Assembly (NCBI GenBank): GCA_963741315.1
Contig: CAVUHK010000005.1
Location: 372,001 to 436,000 of the forward strand
Source: PALSA-1003 sp963741315
GTDB taxonomy: Bacteria; Pseudomonadota; Gammaproteobacteria; Burkholderiales; Casimicrobiaceae
Length of the DNA: 64,000 bases
Reading direction: 5' to 3'
The first letter of the stretch is position 1, and every line of letters starts with the position of its first letter. Below the pieces are notes generated by a model. That model made no database searches and was not told where the DNA came from. It was given only the letters and a program-made list of their open reading frames with translations. Of this stretch, positions 28,760-40,390 are shown one piece after another. Position numbers and translations under genes: made by a program.

Positions 28760-29443
28760 CTACTGCTCGCGCGAAACGACTCTAACAGGCACTTCCCGAT
28801 GATTGCGAAACCCCATGCGCTCATACAGGCGTCGCGCGTTCACGTTGTCGTGCCTGACATGAAGAAAGGGCGTCTGATCGCGCCGCATCTCGAGACCAAC
28901 CAGTCTCTCGACTAGACGACGCGCCAGACCACGACCCTGAAAGTCGGGGTGGGTACATACGCCGCTGATCTCCTTGAATGCACCGACTTCCATACGCTCC
29001 CCCGCCATCGCCACCAGGCGCCCGATCTCGAATACGCCAAGGTAGTCCCCAAGCTCGCCGTTTCTGGGACCGAAAGGTCCCGGCTTGGTTAGCGCGACCA
29101 GTTCCAGCACTTGCGCAGTGTGCTCCGGGCCCAGCGGGACAGCCGCAAGTGTCTCGTCAGCCGCAGGAATGGGCGCGTCCCATACCATTTGATGCATCGT
29201 CGCGTCGGCATGCAATCGCCAGCCGGACGGAACAGCCCCGGACCATCCTGCGCAAACGAACTGCTCGCCCGGTTCACAGCAGGGTGCCAACGCGGCAAAG
29301 TGCGGACGCTCCGTACTGGCAAATCCCAGGATTGGCGAGAAGCCCGGGGCGTACCGCCGCGCGTCTCTGGTGCCCGACGAGTAACGTAGGTGCGGGCCAG
29401 CCAGGCAATTCCAGGCAATATTGTCGAATAGCTTCATGTCCAT
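28760..29443 (-). CDS. GNAT family N-acetyltransferase
   Basis: A 227-residue protein with a C-terminal GNAT fold. The acetyl-CoA loop is visible as FQGRGLARRLVERL (about residues 168-181), followed by FLHVRHDNVNARRLYERMGF, the usual last strands. The first 110 residues are less conserved and may form a second, degenerate GNAT-like or substrate-recognition half, as in FeeM-like enzymes. It runs convergently to the gluconate dehydrogenase-like gene, whose stop is 36 bases away. No substrate can be inferred. Confidence 0.88.
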   Translation of the reverse strand: MDMKLFDNIAWNCLAGPHLRYSSGTRDARRYAPGFSPILGFASTERPHFAALAPCCEPGEQFVCAGWSGAVPSGWRLHADATMHQMVWDAPIPAADETLAAVPLGPEHTAQVLELVALTKPGPFGPRNGELGDYLGVFEIGRLVAMAGERMEVGAFKEISGVCTHPDFQGRGLARRLVERLVGLEMRRDQTPFLHVRHDNVNARRLYERMGFRNHREVPVRVVSREQ

Positions 29444-29526
29444 GGCTGGAGTGACGTCACCGGCAACGCGGTTCCGTCTTCGAATCGCAGATGTGTGAAT
29501 GGCAGTGTGGCAATGCCTGGCAGGGG

Positions 29527-30480
29527 CTATAACGCCAACCGAGGCGCTCCCGACTGCAGCCTGCGCACCTTCGCCGCTTCATCGCGGACAAGATTCACCA
29601 GCGTCGCCAGCGGCAGGTAATGCTGGAGCGCCCGCTGGATGAGCACGCCACCGGCAAAGCCCCAGACAAAGCGGTCGAAGGGCACGAATCGGATGCCCAG
29701 TTCGGGGTGCGCCTGGATCAGCGCGTCGGGGACGCAGCTCAGGTACGGCCCCGCACGCAGCAGCTGAACCAGCGCGAACATCGATTTCACTTCGGTGCCG
29801 ATGCGCAGCGGTGGCGCACCGGTCTGCTGGATCGCGGCGAACAGTTGGGTGACCATCTCGGGATCCTGATGGTAGATCACCCAGGGATACGCGCCCAGCT
29901 CGCGCGCGCCGACCTTCGCCTTCTTGAGCAGCGGATGGCCCGCGCCGGCCACGACGCGCGACTGGATGGCGATGAACTCCTGACGCAGGATCGACTGCGG
30001 CAGCTCCGCAGGGTCGGGCAGCCGGCAGAACACCGCGTCGAACTCGCCTTCGAAGAGTCGCGGGTGGGTCACCTCGTTGATGCCGACGTCGAGTTCGACG
30101 CGCAGATCGGGAAAGCGTGCCTGCAGCGCGGCAATGGCATTGGGCAGCAGCGTGGCTCCGAAAAAGGGGCCGGCACCCAGGCGCAGACGCCCGGAATGCC
30201 CACCGCGCAGCGCCTTCATCTCGGTCTCGGCGAACTGGCATTCGGCTTCGATGCGCCGCGCGTGCGGCAGCAAGGTCTCGCCAAAGGGCGTCAGCGCCAC
30301 GCCACGCGGCAGCCGCTCGAACAACGGCGCGCCTAAGTGCGCCTCGAGCTTGCGCAGGCTCTTGGTCAGGGCAGGCTGCGAAATTGCCAGCCGCTGCGCC
30401 GCGCCGCTGATGCTGCCTTCGGCGGCGATGGCGAGGAAATGACGAAGCAGCGGCGCTTCGTGCAGCATTGCCATTTCCAT
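29527..30480 (-). CDS. LysR family transcriptional regulator
   Basis: A 317-residue LysR regulator. The N-terminal winged helix-turn-helix covers about residues 10-65 (FLAIAAEGSISGAAQRLAIS, PALTKSLRKLEAHLGAPLFE), followed by the two-lobed effector-binding domain. Three in-frame ATG codons lie within five residues; the first is given. It is transcribed away from the sulfatase gene, and the 87-base gap between the two starts contains a near-perfect inverted repeat. It very likely controls the sulfatase and sugar importer genes. Confidence 0.95.
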   Translation of the reverse strand: MEMAMLHEAPLLRHFLAIAAEGSISGAAQRLAISQPALTKSLRKLEAHLGAPLFERLPRGVALTPFGETLLPHARRIEAECQFAETEMKALRGGHSGRLRLGAGPFFGATLLPNAIAALQARFPDLRVELDVGINEVTHPRLFEGEFDAVFCRLPDPAELPQSILRQEFIAIQSRVVAGAGHPLLKKAKVGARELGAYPWVIYHQDPEMVTQLFAAIQQTGAPPLRIGTEVKSMFALVQLLRAGPYLSCVPDALIQAHPELGIRFVPFDRFVWGFAGGVLIQRALQHYLPLATLVNLVRDEAAKVRRLQSGAPRLAL

Positions 30481-30496
30481 GAGTTATGGTTCCGTG

Positions 30497-30515
30497 CTGA
30501 AGATATATATTTCAG
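30497..30515. promoter_or_regulatory. Candidate LysR operator between lysR and sulfatase gene
   Basis: Inverted repeat CTGAA-N9-TTCAG with an AT-only core (GATATATAT), in the divergent gap between the LysR gene and the sulfatase gene. The dyad with an AT-rich centre fits the T-N11-A type of LysR box. It lies 17 bases before the regulator start and 53 bases before the sulfatase start, so one site could serve both autorepression and activation. Confidence 0.55.
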
Positions 30516-30567
30516 TATGGCATTGCCGTGGCATGCTCGCAACCTTGTCCCTGGCGGAGGATCCGCA

Positions 30568-32109
30568 ATGCGCGCCGTGTTCGTGCTCTTCGATTCGCTC
30601 ATGCGCACCGCGCTCGGCTGCTACGGTTCGAGCGCGATCAAAACGCCGAATTTCGATCGCTTCGCCAAGCTCGGGGTGACCTTCGACACGCACTTCGTCG
30701 GAAGCCTGCCGTGCATGCCCGCGCGCCGCGACCTGCACACCGGACGACTCAATTTCATGCACCGCAGCTGGGGGCCGCTGGAACCCTTCGACAATTCGTT
30801 CCCGGAGATGATGCGCGACGCCGGCATCCACACGCATCTGGTCACCGACCACATGCATTACTTCGAGGACGGTGGCTCGACCTACCACGGCCGCTTTCGC
30901 ACCTGGGATTTCATCCGTGGCCAGGAATACGATCCGTGGAAAGCGATGGTGCAGCCGCCGCTGGATCGCCTGCGCGAAAAATACTCACCCAAGCATTACG
31001 ATTTTGACGACGGCTGGAAACGCCTCCAGCACGCGATCAACTGCGAATTCATGCAGGAGGAAAAGGACAACTGCCTCCCGCGTTGCTTTGCCAGCGGTTT
31101 CGAATTCCTCGACCTCAATCGCGACGCCGACAACTGGTTCATGATGCTCGAGTGCTTCGATCCGCACGAACCTTTCCAGGCGCCGGAGCGATTCAAGAAG
31201 CCCTACGCGACGAACTGGAAAGGAGGAGTGCTCGACTGGCCGATGTACGAGAAGGTCAGCGATTCACCCGAGGAGATCGCCGAAATCCGCGCCAACTATG
31301 CGGCGCTGGTCGCGGCCTGCGACCATTATTTCGGCAAGCTGCTCGACTATTTCGACCGGAACGACATGTGGAAGGACACGGTGCTGTTCCTGTCGACCGA
31401 CCACGGTTTCCTGCTCGCCGAGCACGACTGGTGGGGCAAGAACCTGCAGCCCTACTACACCGAGATCTCGCACATCCCGTGCATTGGCTATCATCCGAAG
31501 CACGCCGGTCGCGCCGGAGCTCGCCGCAAGGCGCTCACACAGACCATGGACCTGATGCCGACCTTCCTCGAAGCGTTCGGCCTGCCGATTCCGGATGAAG
31601 TGCGCGGTAGCTCGCTGCTTCCACTGTTCGCACACGATCAGCCGCAGCGCGACATCGGCATCTTCGGCATGTTTGGCGGGCCCATTGGCGCCACCGACGG
31701 CCGCTACACCTACTACCTGTATCCCGAGGACCTGTACGCGCCGGGCCTCTACGAATACACGCTGATGCCGATGCACCTGCACACGCTGTTCAGCGGCGCC
31801 GAAATGCGCACTGCCAAGCTGGCCGAGCCGTTCGATTTCACCAAGAGAATGCCGCTGCTGCGCATCGACGCGCTCAAGGACGCTCGACGCATTCCGATGC
31901 AGGACGGCAAGCAATTCGATCCGGGAGTCGGCACGACCCTGTACGATCTGGCGACCGACCCGAAGCAGCAGCGACCCTTCCGCGACGCGACAATCGAGCA
32001 GCGCTTCCATGCAGGCATCGCCCGCGTACTGCGCGCACACGACGCGCCGCCCGAATTCTATCGCCGTTACGGAGTGCAGGCCGACGCCGCCGTCGAGTTG
32101 CAAGCATAA
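30568..32109 (+). CDS. Cytoplasmic type I sulfatase (alkaline phosphatase superfamily)
   Basis: A 513-residue sulfatase that would hydrolyse a sulfate ester on a sugar or similar compound. The formylglycine motif C49-M-P-A-R53 is intact, so it belongs to the cysteine type that needs FGE-like maturation. Metal-site segments include LFDSLMRTALGCYG at the N-terminus and LSTDHGFLLAEHDWWGK near residue 277. No signal peptide precedes the domain, so the enzyme should work in the cytoplasm, after import of its substrate. The ATG at 30568 has GGAGG 7 bases upstream; the open frame extends further but without similarity. Downstream genes encode a sugar-type ABC importer. A phosphonate monoester hydrolase activity is a less likely alternative. 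Confidence 0.9.
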   Translation: MRAVFVLFDSLMRTALGCYGSSAIKTPNFDRFAKLGVTFDTHFVGSLPCMPARRDLHTGRLNFMHRSWGPLEPFDNSFPEMMRDAGIHTHLVTDHMHYFEDGGSTYHGRFRTWDFIRGQEYDPWKAMVQPPLDRLREKYSPKHYDFDDGWKRLQHAINCEFMQEEKDNCLPRCFASGFEFLDLNRDADNWFMMLECFDPHEPFQAPERFKKPYATNWKGGVLDWPMYEKVSDSPEEIAEIRANYAALVAACDHYFGKLLDYFDRNDMWKDTVLFLSTDHGFLLAEHDWWGKNLQPYYTEISHIPCIGYHPKHAGRAGARRKALTQTMDLMPTFLEAFGLPIPDEVRGSSLLPLFAHDQPQRDIGIFGMFGGPIGATDGRYTYYLYPEDLYAPGLYEYTLMPMHLHTLFSGAEMRTAKLAEPFDFTKRMPLLRIDALKDARRIPMQDGKQFDPGVGTTLYDLATDPKQQRPFRDATIEQRFHAGIARVLRAHDAPPEFYRRYGVQADAAVELQA

Positions 32110-32136
32110 GCTGGTCCACGAGGAGGGCAAAGCAAA

Positions 32137-33507
32137 ATGAGCAAGATGAGCCTGGTCCACCACGCGCGCGCCGCGCTGGTTGCCGCGAGCATGATGATTG
32201 CAACGGTTGGCGGCGCCCAGACGCCGGCCGGCAAGCCGTTCCTGGATGTCGGCAAGCAGCCGCCGATCACGATCCTGGTCGCGTCGACGCCGTGGTATTC
32301 GGCTTTCGAGAAGGTCGTCGGGCTCTACGAACAGCAGACCGGCAATTCGATCAAGCTCGACACCACGCCGTTCGGCGGCATGCTCGAAAAGGCGCGCAAC
32401 GCGGTGCGTACGGGCAAGAGTCCCTACGACCTGATGTTTCTCGACACGCAGTGGACCATCGAGTTCTACGAGGGCGGCTTCCTCGCGCCGCTCAAGGAAA
32501 TCGATCCGACATTCGACCTGCCCAAGGAAGTGCTGAGCTACGGCGACTCCGGTTACTGGAACGCGCAGAAGCGCTGGCGCACTGCCGACGGCGGCAAGCT
32601 GATGGCCTATACCGTGCTGGGCAACCTCCAGCTCATCTACTATCGCGCCGATCTGCTCAAGCAGGCGGGACTGTCGCCGCCCAAGACCTGGGCCGACGTT
32701 CTTGCCGTCTGCACCAAGCTCAACGATCCGGGGAAGACATACGGCTTTGTCGTGCGCGGCGAAAAAGGCAACGCCATCCGCTACGACTGGCAGAGCGTGA
32801 TGCTTGCCGAGGGCGGTTCGGTGGTGAAGGATCCCGCGGCCGGCGACTTCAGCGTGACCATCAACAGTCCGCAGTCGAAGGCGGCGCTCGACCTGTACAT
32901 CGACTTGCTCAAGCGCTGCGGCCCACCCAATTACGCGACGCTCGGCCAGGGCGACGTCATTCAGCTACTCGCCACCGGCAAGGCGACCATGGGCGACGTG
33001 GTCACCGCGGCCTTCTCGAGCTTCGAGGATCCGGCCAAATCCGCGGTAGTCGGCAAGCTGGAGACGGTGCCGCTGCCGCGCGGCCGCGACGGCGCCGGCG
33101 GTGCGGTGATCGGCAATTGGAACGCCGTCATTCCGAAGGACATTTCCGATGCACAGAAGAAGGCAGCGCTCGCCTTCTCGCGCTGGCTGTTGAGCTACGA
33201 GGCGCAGCGCGCGTTCGCGCTGGCCGGGGGCATTCCCAACCGCAGCGACGTCTACACCTCCGATGTGGCCAAGGAACCGCGCCTGCGCTGGATGCCGGCG
33301 TACCTCGAGACGCAGAAGTTCGCCAAGCAGGAACTGGGCTACGCCGAGGGCGCGCAGGTCGAGCAGATCCTCGGCCTGCGCCTGAATCAGGCGGCGATCG
33401 GCGAGATGAGCTCGGGCAAGGCGCTCAACTCGGCGGCCAAGGATATCGAGGAACTGTTCCGCAAGAACGGCCGCCGTACCGGGTCGCTGCCGCCGCTGCC
33501 CGAGTAG
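32137..33507 (+). CDS. ABC importer extracellular solute-binding protein (sugar type)
   Basis: A 456-residue solute-binding protein of family 1. It starts with a signal peptide (ARAALVAASMMIATVGGAQ), and the mature protein shows DLMFLDTQWTIEFYEGG and the typical MAYTVLGNLQLIYYRADLLK segment of maltose-like binding proteins. GAGGAGG sits just before the ATG. It begins 27 bases after the sulfatase gene and is followed by two permease genes, so the four form an operon. The substrate is probably a sulfated or otherwise modified sugar, inferred from the sulfatase. Confidence 0.93.
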   Translation: MSKMSLVHHARAALVAASMMIATVGGAQTPAGKPFLDVGKQPPITILVASTPWYSAFEKVVGLYEQQTGNSIKLDTTPFGGMLEKARNAVRTGKSPYDLMFLDTQWTIEFYEGGFLAPLKEIDPTFDLPKEVLSYGDSGYWNAQKRWRTADGGKLMAYTVLGNLQLIYYRADLLKQAGLSPPKTWADVLAVCTKLNDPGKTYGFVVRGEKGNAIRYDWQSVMLAEGGSVVKDPAAGDFSVTINSPQSKAALDLYIDLLKRCGPPNYATLGQGDVIQLLATGKATMGDVVTAAFSSFEDPAKSAVVGKLETVPLPRGRDGAGGAVIGNWNAVIPKDISDAQKKAALAFSRWLLSYEAQRAFALAGGIPNRSDVYTSDVAKEPRLRWMPAYLETQKFAKQELGYAEGAQVEQILGLRLNQAAIGEMSSGKALNSAAKDIEELFRKNGRRTGSLPPLPE

Positions 33508-33550
33508 CCCTCGCGCGACATCACCGCGGCGCCCTCTCGCTACGCCACCG

Positions 33551-34423
33551 ATGCGCCGCACCGGCAGCCCGTTCCGCTACGCGAGTCTGCTGCCGGCGGT
33601 GATCGTGCTGCTGGTGCTGACCGTCTATCCGGTCGCCAACCTGCTGCGCATGAGCCTGTCGACGATCGAGTTCGTGCAGGGGACCGACATCTGGACGTGG
33701 ACCCCGATGCGCAACCTGGCGATGCTCGCCGGTGACGAGGTGCTGCGGCCGGCGCTCTTCAACACCTTCGTGTTCGTGATCGTCTCGGTCGCCGTCGAGA
33801 TGGTGCTGGGACTTTCGCTCGCTCTGGTGGTCGCGGAACTCGGCCGCGGCAAGGGCTGGGTCCGCACCGCGCTGATCCTGCCCATCCTGGTGCCACCGGT
33901 GGCAATCGGCAGCGTGTGGAAGCTGATGTACAACTACGACTTCGGCATTTTCAATCAGACGCTGATCGGGTTGGGCGCGTCGCCGGTGAACTGGCTGGGT
34001 TCGCCGTCGCTGGCGCTGATGTCGGTGATCGTCGTCGACGTGTGGCACTGGGTGCCGTTCGTGTTCCTTATCCTGTTCGCCGCGGTCGAAGGACTTCCGG
34101 TCGACGTGCTCGAGGCCGCGCGCATCGACGGCGCGTCGCGCTGGCAGATGATTCGTCGCGTGCAGATCCCGCTGCTGCGCCCTGCCATCGTGGTGGCGCT
34201 GCTGTTTCGCAGCATTCTCGCCTTCAAGGTCTTCGACGAGGTCTACCTGCTCACCTCCGGCGGGCCCGGGACCGCGACCGAGCTCGTCAACCTGCATCTG
34301 TACAAGGTTTTCTTCGAGCAGAACCAGCTGGGCTATGGAGCGCTGCTGTCGCTGGCGATCATCGCCGCGATCGTCGCCTTTCTTCTGGTGGCGCGGCGCG
34401 GCATGCGCGTCTTTGCAACGTGA
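33551..34423 (+). CDS. ABC sugar transporter permease, MalF/UgpA-like
   Basis: A 290-residue inner-membrane permease with six predicted helices. The EAA motif, which docks the ATPase, reads EAARIDGASRWQMIRRVQIP near residues 190-209. It starts 43 bases after the binding protein gene. The partner permease follows directly. Confidence 0.94.
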   Translation: MRRTGSPFRYASLLPAVIVLLVLTVYPVANLLRMSLSTIEFVQGTDIWTWTPMRNLAMLAGDEVLRPALFNTFVFVIVSVAVEMVLGLSLALVVAELGRGKGWVRTALILPILVPPVAIGSVWKLMYNYDFGIFNQTLIGLGASPVNWLGSPSLALMSVIVVDVWHWVPFVFLILFAAVEGLPVDVLEAARIDGASRWQMIRRVQIPLLRPAIVVALLFRSILAFKVFDEVYLLTSGGPGTATELVNLHLYKVFFEQNQLGYGALLSLAIIAAIVAFLLVARRGMRVFAT

Positions 34424-35314
34424 GTGCGACGTGATTGCGACATGAGGATGGCGGAGGCAGCGACGGGCACGGGTGGCAATACACTGCGGCGGCGCGGACG
34501 GCGTCAGCGCACGCTGGCCTGGTCGATTGCGTTGGTCGCGCTCTTCGCCGTGCTCGGTCCGTTCGTCTGGATCGCAACGGCATCGTTCAAGCAGCAGATC
34601 GCCATTTACGCCGGCCAGTTTCCGTTCACGCCGACGCTGTCCAACTACGCCGACGTGCTGTTCGGACGCCGCTCGGACTTCGCCGGCAACGTAATGAACA
34701 GCCTGCTGGTCGCCGGCGTGAGCACGGCGATCGTACTCATCGTCGGCACGCTCGCGGCCTATTCGCTGCACCGCTTCCGCTGGCCAGCCTGGGTTTCGGC
34801 CGGGTTCCTGGGCTGGACGCTGGTCTTCCACATGATCCCGGTGCTCACCCTGATCGGCCCGTGGTACGTCGCCTTTCGCGATTTGGGGCTCTACGATACC
34901 CGCGCGGCGCTGGTCCTCACCCACGTCACCATCAACCTGCCGATGACGGTCTGGCTCATGGCCGCATTCCTGCGCGAGATCCCACCCGAGATCGAGGAGG
35001 CCGCGGTGATCGATGGCTGCCTGCCGCTGCAGGCCTTCCTGAAGGTGGTGCTGCCTCTGGCGATTCCGGGACTGATTGCCGCCGGCATCCTCGCTTTCAT
35101 CTTCAGCTGGAACGAGTTTCCCATCGCGCTTTCACTGACCTCGCGCGAGACCGCGACGGTGCCCGTGGCAATCGCCCGTTTCGCCCAACAGTACGAGGTG
35201 CAGCACGCGCAGATGGCGGCCGCGTCGGTGATCGCGACGATTCCCGCCGTCCTGCTCATGTTCTTCGGTCAGCGCTTCATCGTGCGCGGGCTCACGATGG
35301 GGTCGGTGAAGTAG
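34424..35314 (+). CDS. ABC sugar transporter permease, MalG/UgpE-like
   Basis: A 296-residue permease with six helices and an EAA loop (EEAAVIDGCLPLQAFLKVVL near 186-205). The GTG at 34424 directly follows the stop of the first permease; ATG 34442 or 34448 are possible starts. The operon ends here with no nucleotide-binding subunit, so the importer must borrow an ATPase encoded elsewhere. The isomerase-like gene ends convergently only three bases away. Confidence 0.93.
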   Translation: MRRDCDMRMAEAATGTGGNTLRRRGRRQRTLAWSIALVALFAVLGPFVWIATASFKQQIAIYAGQFPFTPTLSNYADVLFGRRSDFAGNVMNSLLVAGVSTAIVLIVGTLAAYSLHRFRWPAWVSAGFLGWTLVFHMIPVLTLIGPWYVAFRDLGLYDTRAALVLTHVTINLPMTVWLMAAFLREIPPEIEEAAVIDGCLPLQAFLKVVLPLAIPGLIAAGILAFIFSWNEFPIALSLTSRETATVPVAIARFAQQYEVQHAQMAAASVIATIPAVLLMFFGQRFIVRGLTMGSVK

Positions 35315-35316
35315 CG

Positions 35317-36120
35317 CTACCCGCGCGGCGTGCGCCAGTCGAGTTTGTTCAGCCACGTCAGTCCCGCGCGCGTGGACACTGCGGGGCGATACTCGCAACC
35401 CACCCAGCCGTCGTAACCGAGTTCATCGAGCAAGTCGAACAGGTAGTAGTAATTGACCTCGCCGGTGTCGGGCTCGTGGCGGTCGGGCGCGCCGGCGATC
35501 TGCACATGCCCGATGTACGGCTGCCAGCGCCGGAACTTCGTTGCGATGTCGCCCTCCATGATCTGCACGTGGTAGAAATCCATCTGCACCAGGACGTTGG
35601 CGGCGCCGATGTCCTCGCGCAGCGCGTGCGCCTCGGCCTGCATATTCAGGAAGTACCCGGGGACGTCGCGCGTGTTGATCGGCTCGATGGTGAGCATGAC
35701 GCCCTGCTCGGCCGCGTCCTTCGCGGCCAGGCGCAGGTTGCGAACGAAGGTCGCGCGGTGCTGCGCGCGCGTGTCTGCGTCCGCGTCGGTCGGCAGCACG
35801 CCGGCCATGACGTGCACGCGCGGGCACGACAACGCATCGGCGTAGCGCAGCGCGGTGACCATGCTGGCGGCAAATTCGTGTTCGCGCCCCGGCGACGACG
35901 CGAGGCCGCGGTCGCCCGCGGCCCAGTTGCCCGGTGGCGCGTTGATCAATACCTGATTCAGGCCGTGGTCCGCGAGCCGCGCCGCAATCTCGGACATCGT
36001 GTATTCGTAACCGAAGGCGAATTCCACCGCGCCGAAGCCGGCATTGGCGGCTTCGCCGAAGCGGTCGAGAAAGGGAACCTCGTTGAACAGGAACGACAGG
36101 TTGGCGGAAAAGCGCGGCAT
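35317..36120 (-). CDS. Hydroxypyruvate isomerase family TIM-barrel protein (Hyi/OtnI-like)
   Basis: A 267-residue TIM-barrel isomerase. The N-terminal PRFSANLSFLF and FLDRFGEAANAGFGAVEF are typical of hydroxypyruvate isomerase and 2-oxo-tetronate isomerase. The catalytic glutamates are visible in LTIEPINTRDVPGYFL (about residue 142) and GCEYRP (about 243). The ATG at 36120 is chosen because similarity begins there; upstream codons look non-coding. It faces the sugar importer genes and ends three bases from them, so it may process the imported sugar-derived acid. Gene symbol withheld because hyi and otnI cannot be separated by eye. Confidence 0.88.
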   Translation of the reverse strand: MPRFSANLSFLFNEVPFLDRFGEAANAGFGAVEFAFGYEYTMSEIAARLADHGLNQVLINAPPGNWAAGDRGLASSPGREHEFAASMVTALRYADALSCPRVHVMAGVLPTDADADTRAQHRATFVRNLRLAAKDAAEQGVMLTIEPINTRDVPGYFLNMQAEAHALREDIGAANVLVQMDFYHVQIMEGDIATKFRRWQPYIGHVQIAGAPDRHEPDTGEVNYYYLFDLLDELGYDGWVGCEYRPAVSTRAGLTWLNKLDWRTPRG

Positions 36121-36250
36121 CGGGCGTCCCTTGGCGTCGCTGGACTCGTGGTGCGTCGGCGCCATCGCTGACTTGCAAGCTGACTTACAATCGCTGCATC
36201 CATGTTGCATTGCCTTTGCGCTGCGCGCAACGAAAACTTCGCCTCGCACC

Positions 36251-36943
36251 TTGCCCACCGTTCATCACGCTGACCGCGCGCCGCTGCGTCATCGCGTCGG
36301 CGGTGAAGACGTATGGCTCTACGCCGAGCGCGCGCTCTATTGGCCCGCAGGCCGCACGCTGTTCGTCGCCGACGTGCATCTGGGCAAGACCGCGGCGTTT
36401 CGCGCCGGCGGCGTCGCGTTGCCCGGCGGCACGACGCTGGCAAACCTGGCGCGGTTGTCGGCGCTGGTCAGCGCCACCGGCTGCGAAGCACTGGTAGTGC
36501 TTGGCGACCTGATCCACGCCGCGTCGGGTCGCACCGCGGCGCTCGATCGCGCCGTTGGACACTGGCGAGCAAGCCATGCCGAGCTCGCGATCACGCTGGT
36601 GCGCGGCAATCACGACGCTCACGCCGGTGATCCGCCCGAAGCGTGGCGGGTCGATATGGTGGAAGGGCCCGAGCCCGCGCCGCCGTTCCTGCTCTGTCAT
36701 GAGCCACCCGACGCTGCTGCAGGCAACCTGTTCGGTTACGCGCTCGCCGGCCACGTGCACCCCGCCGTGCACATCACCGGCACCGGCCTGCAGAGCGAGC
36801 GCCTGCCGTGCTTCGTACTGGGCCGACATCGCGCCATCCTGCCCGCCTTCGGACGGTTCACCGGCTCCGCCATACAGCGGTGGGCGAGCGACGACGTCAT
36901 TGTCGCCATCGCCGGAGAGCGCCTTTTCGCGCTGCCGCGCTAG
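36251..36943 (+). CDS. pdeM: Ligase-associated DNA damage response endonuclease PdeM
   Basis: A metallophosphoesterase of about 230 residues. All metal-binding blocks are present: FVADVHLGKTAAFRAGG, VLGDLIHA, VRGNHDAH and AGHVHPAVHI. The end, CFVLGRHRAILPAFGRFTG, is characteristic of PdeM. No ATG lies in a suitable place; the TTG at 36251 gives an N-terminus of normal length, while the open frame further up overlaps the divergent isomerase gene. The start is therefore tentative. PdeM normally sits with the Lhr-like helicase, exonuclease and ligase; in this window only the helicase is present, about 8 kb upstream. Confidence 0.87.
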   Translation: MPTVHHADRAPLRHRVGGEDVWLYAERALYWPAGRTLFVADVHLGKTAAFRAGGVALPGGTTLANLARLSALVSATGCEALVVLGDLIHAASGRTAALDRAVGHWRASHAELAITLVRGNHDAHAGDPPEAWRVDMVEGPEPAPPFLLCHEPPDAAAGNLFGYALAGHVHPAVHITGTGLQSERLPCFVLGRHRAILPAFGRFTGSAIQRWASDDVIVAIAGERLFALPR

Positions 36944-37226
36944 GGCACTTTGTGCGTGCCGCGCTGTCCTAATCTATCCCGCTGCGCCATTGCTATCGCT
37001 GCGTCAAGAGTCGTTGTCATCTGTTCGTCACAGTACAGAACGTGCACTCGCCGGCGCGTTGCAGACGCTGTATCGCGCATAAGTCTTGCGGCGGTGGACA
37101 ACCATGGGGACAACCGGTGGATTCGCGGTGCGCAGATCGATAAATTAAATCTACAACGCTGATTTTCCGACGCTTTTCAGGCCCCGTTTGTGTGCATCAA
37201 AAAGCTCTTGCATCGCCGAACGCGAG
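36944..37226. other. Leader region upstream of nrdA, no gene seen
   Basis: With the promoter region to 37,453 this is a 510-base gap. I find no convincing coding frame, RNA gene or terminator in this part. It includes two GTGGACAAC/GGGACAACC-like words (about 37,094-37,120) that loosely resemble DnaA boxes, and an AT-richer stretch from 37,138. The functional control elements for nrdA are in the next part. Confidence 0.4.
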
Positions 37227-37242
37227 CTACTATGATTAGTGT
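37227..37242 (+). promoter_or_regulatory. NrdR box 1
   Basis: The 16-mer CTACTATGATTAGTGT matches the NrdR consensus (ACAC-W-ATATAT-W-GTGT) at 11 of 16 positions, with a complete right half (WGTGT) and ACTAT in the left half. The second box begins exactly 31 bp downstream, the usual three-turn spacing. Confidence 0.75.
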
Positions 37243-37271
37243 TGATTCAGCACTTGAACACAAGATATAGT
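37242..37271 (+). promoter_or_regulatory. Promoter for nrdA
   Basis: TTGATT (37242-37247) as -35 and TATAGT (37266-37271) as -10, spaced 18 bases. The -35 abuts the first NrdR box and the -10 lies inside the second, as expected for repression by NrdR when dATP is high. The leader to the ATG would be about 175 bases. Confidence 0.6.
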
Positions 37272-37273
37272 AG
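37258..37273 (+). promoter_or_regulatory. NrdR box 2
   Basis: The 16-mer ACACAAGATATAGTAG matches the NrdR consensus at 13 of 16 positions, including the full ACACWA left half. It is 31 bp from box 1 and covers the nrdA -10 element. Confidence 0.8.
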
Positions 37274-37453
37274 GTTTTGATTTGTAAGGGAAATCCGCAC
37301 GTCGCACTGGAGCAGCCCTGGGAGGGGTGCGCGCCCCGCCGGGTCCACCGCGCGGCAAAAGGATCCGGTCCGACGCTGTACTGTATGTGCGCAATGCAGT
37401 CGGTACTCGCGGTTGCAAGCAAGAACCATAAGAATTTGCCAGGAGAACGAACA

Positions 37454-40390
<2,937 letters not shown>

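Noticed and set aside
37094..37120. DnaA-box-like words upstream of nrdA
   Set aside because: They deviate at two or more positions from TTATCCACA and no cluster or origin features are present.
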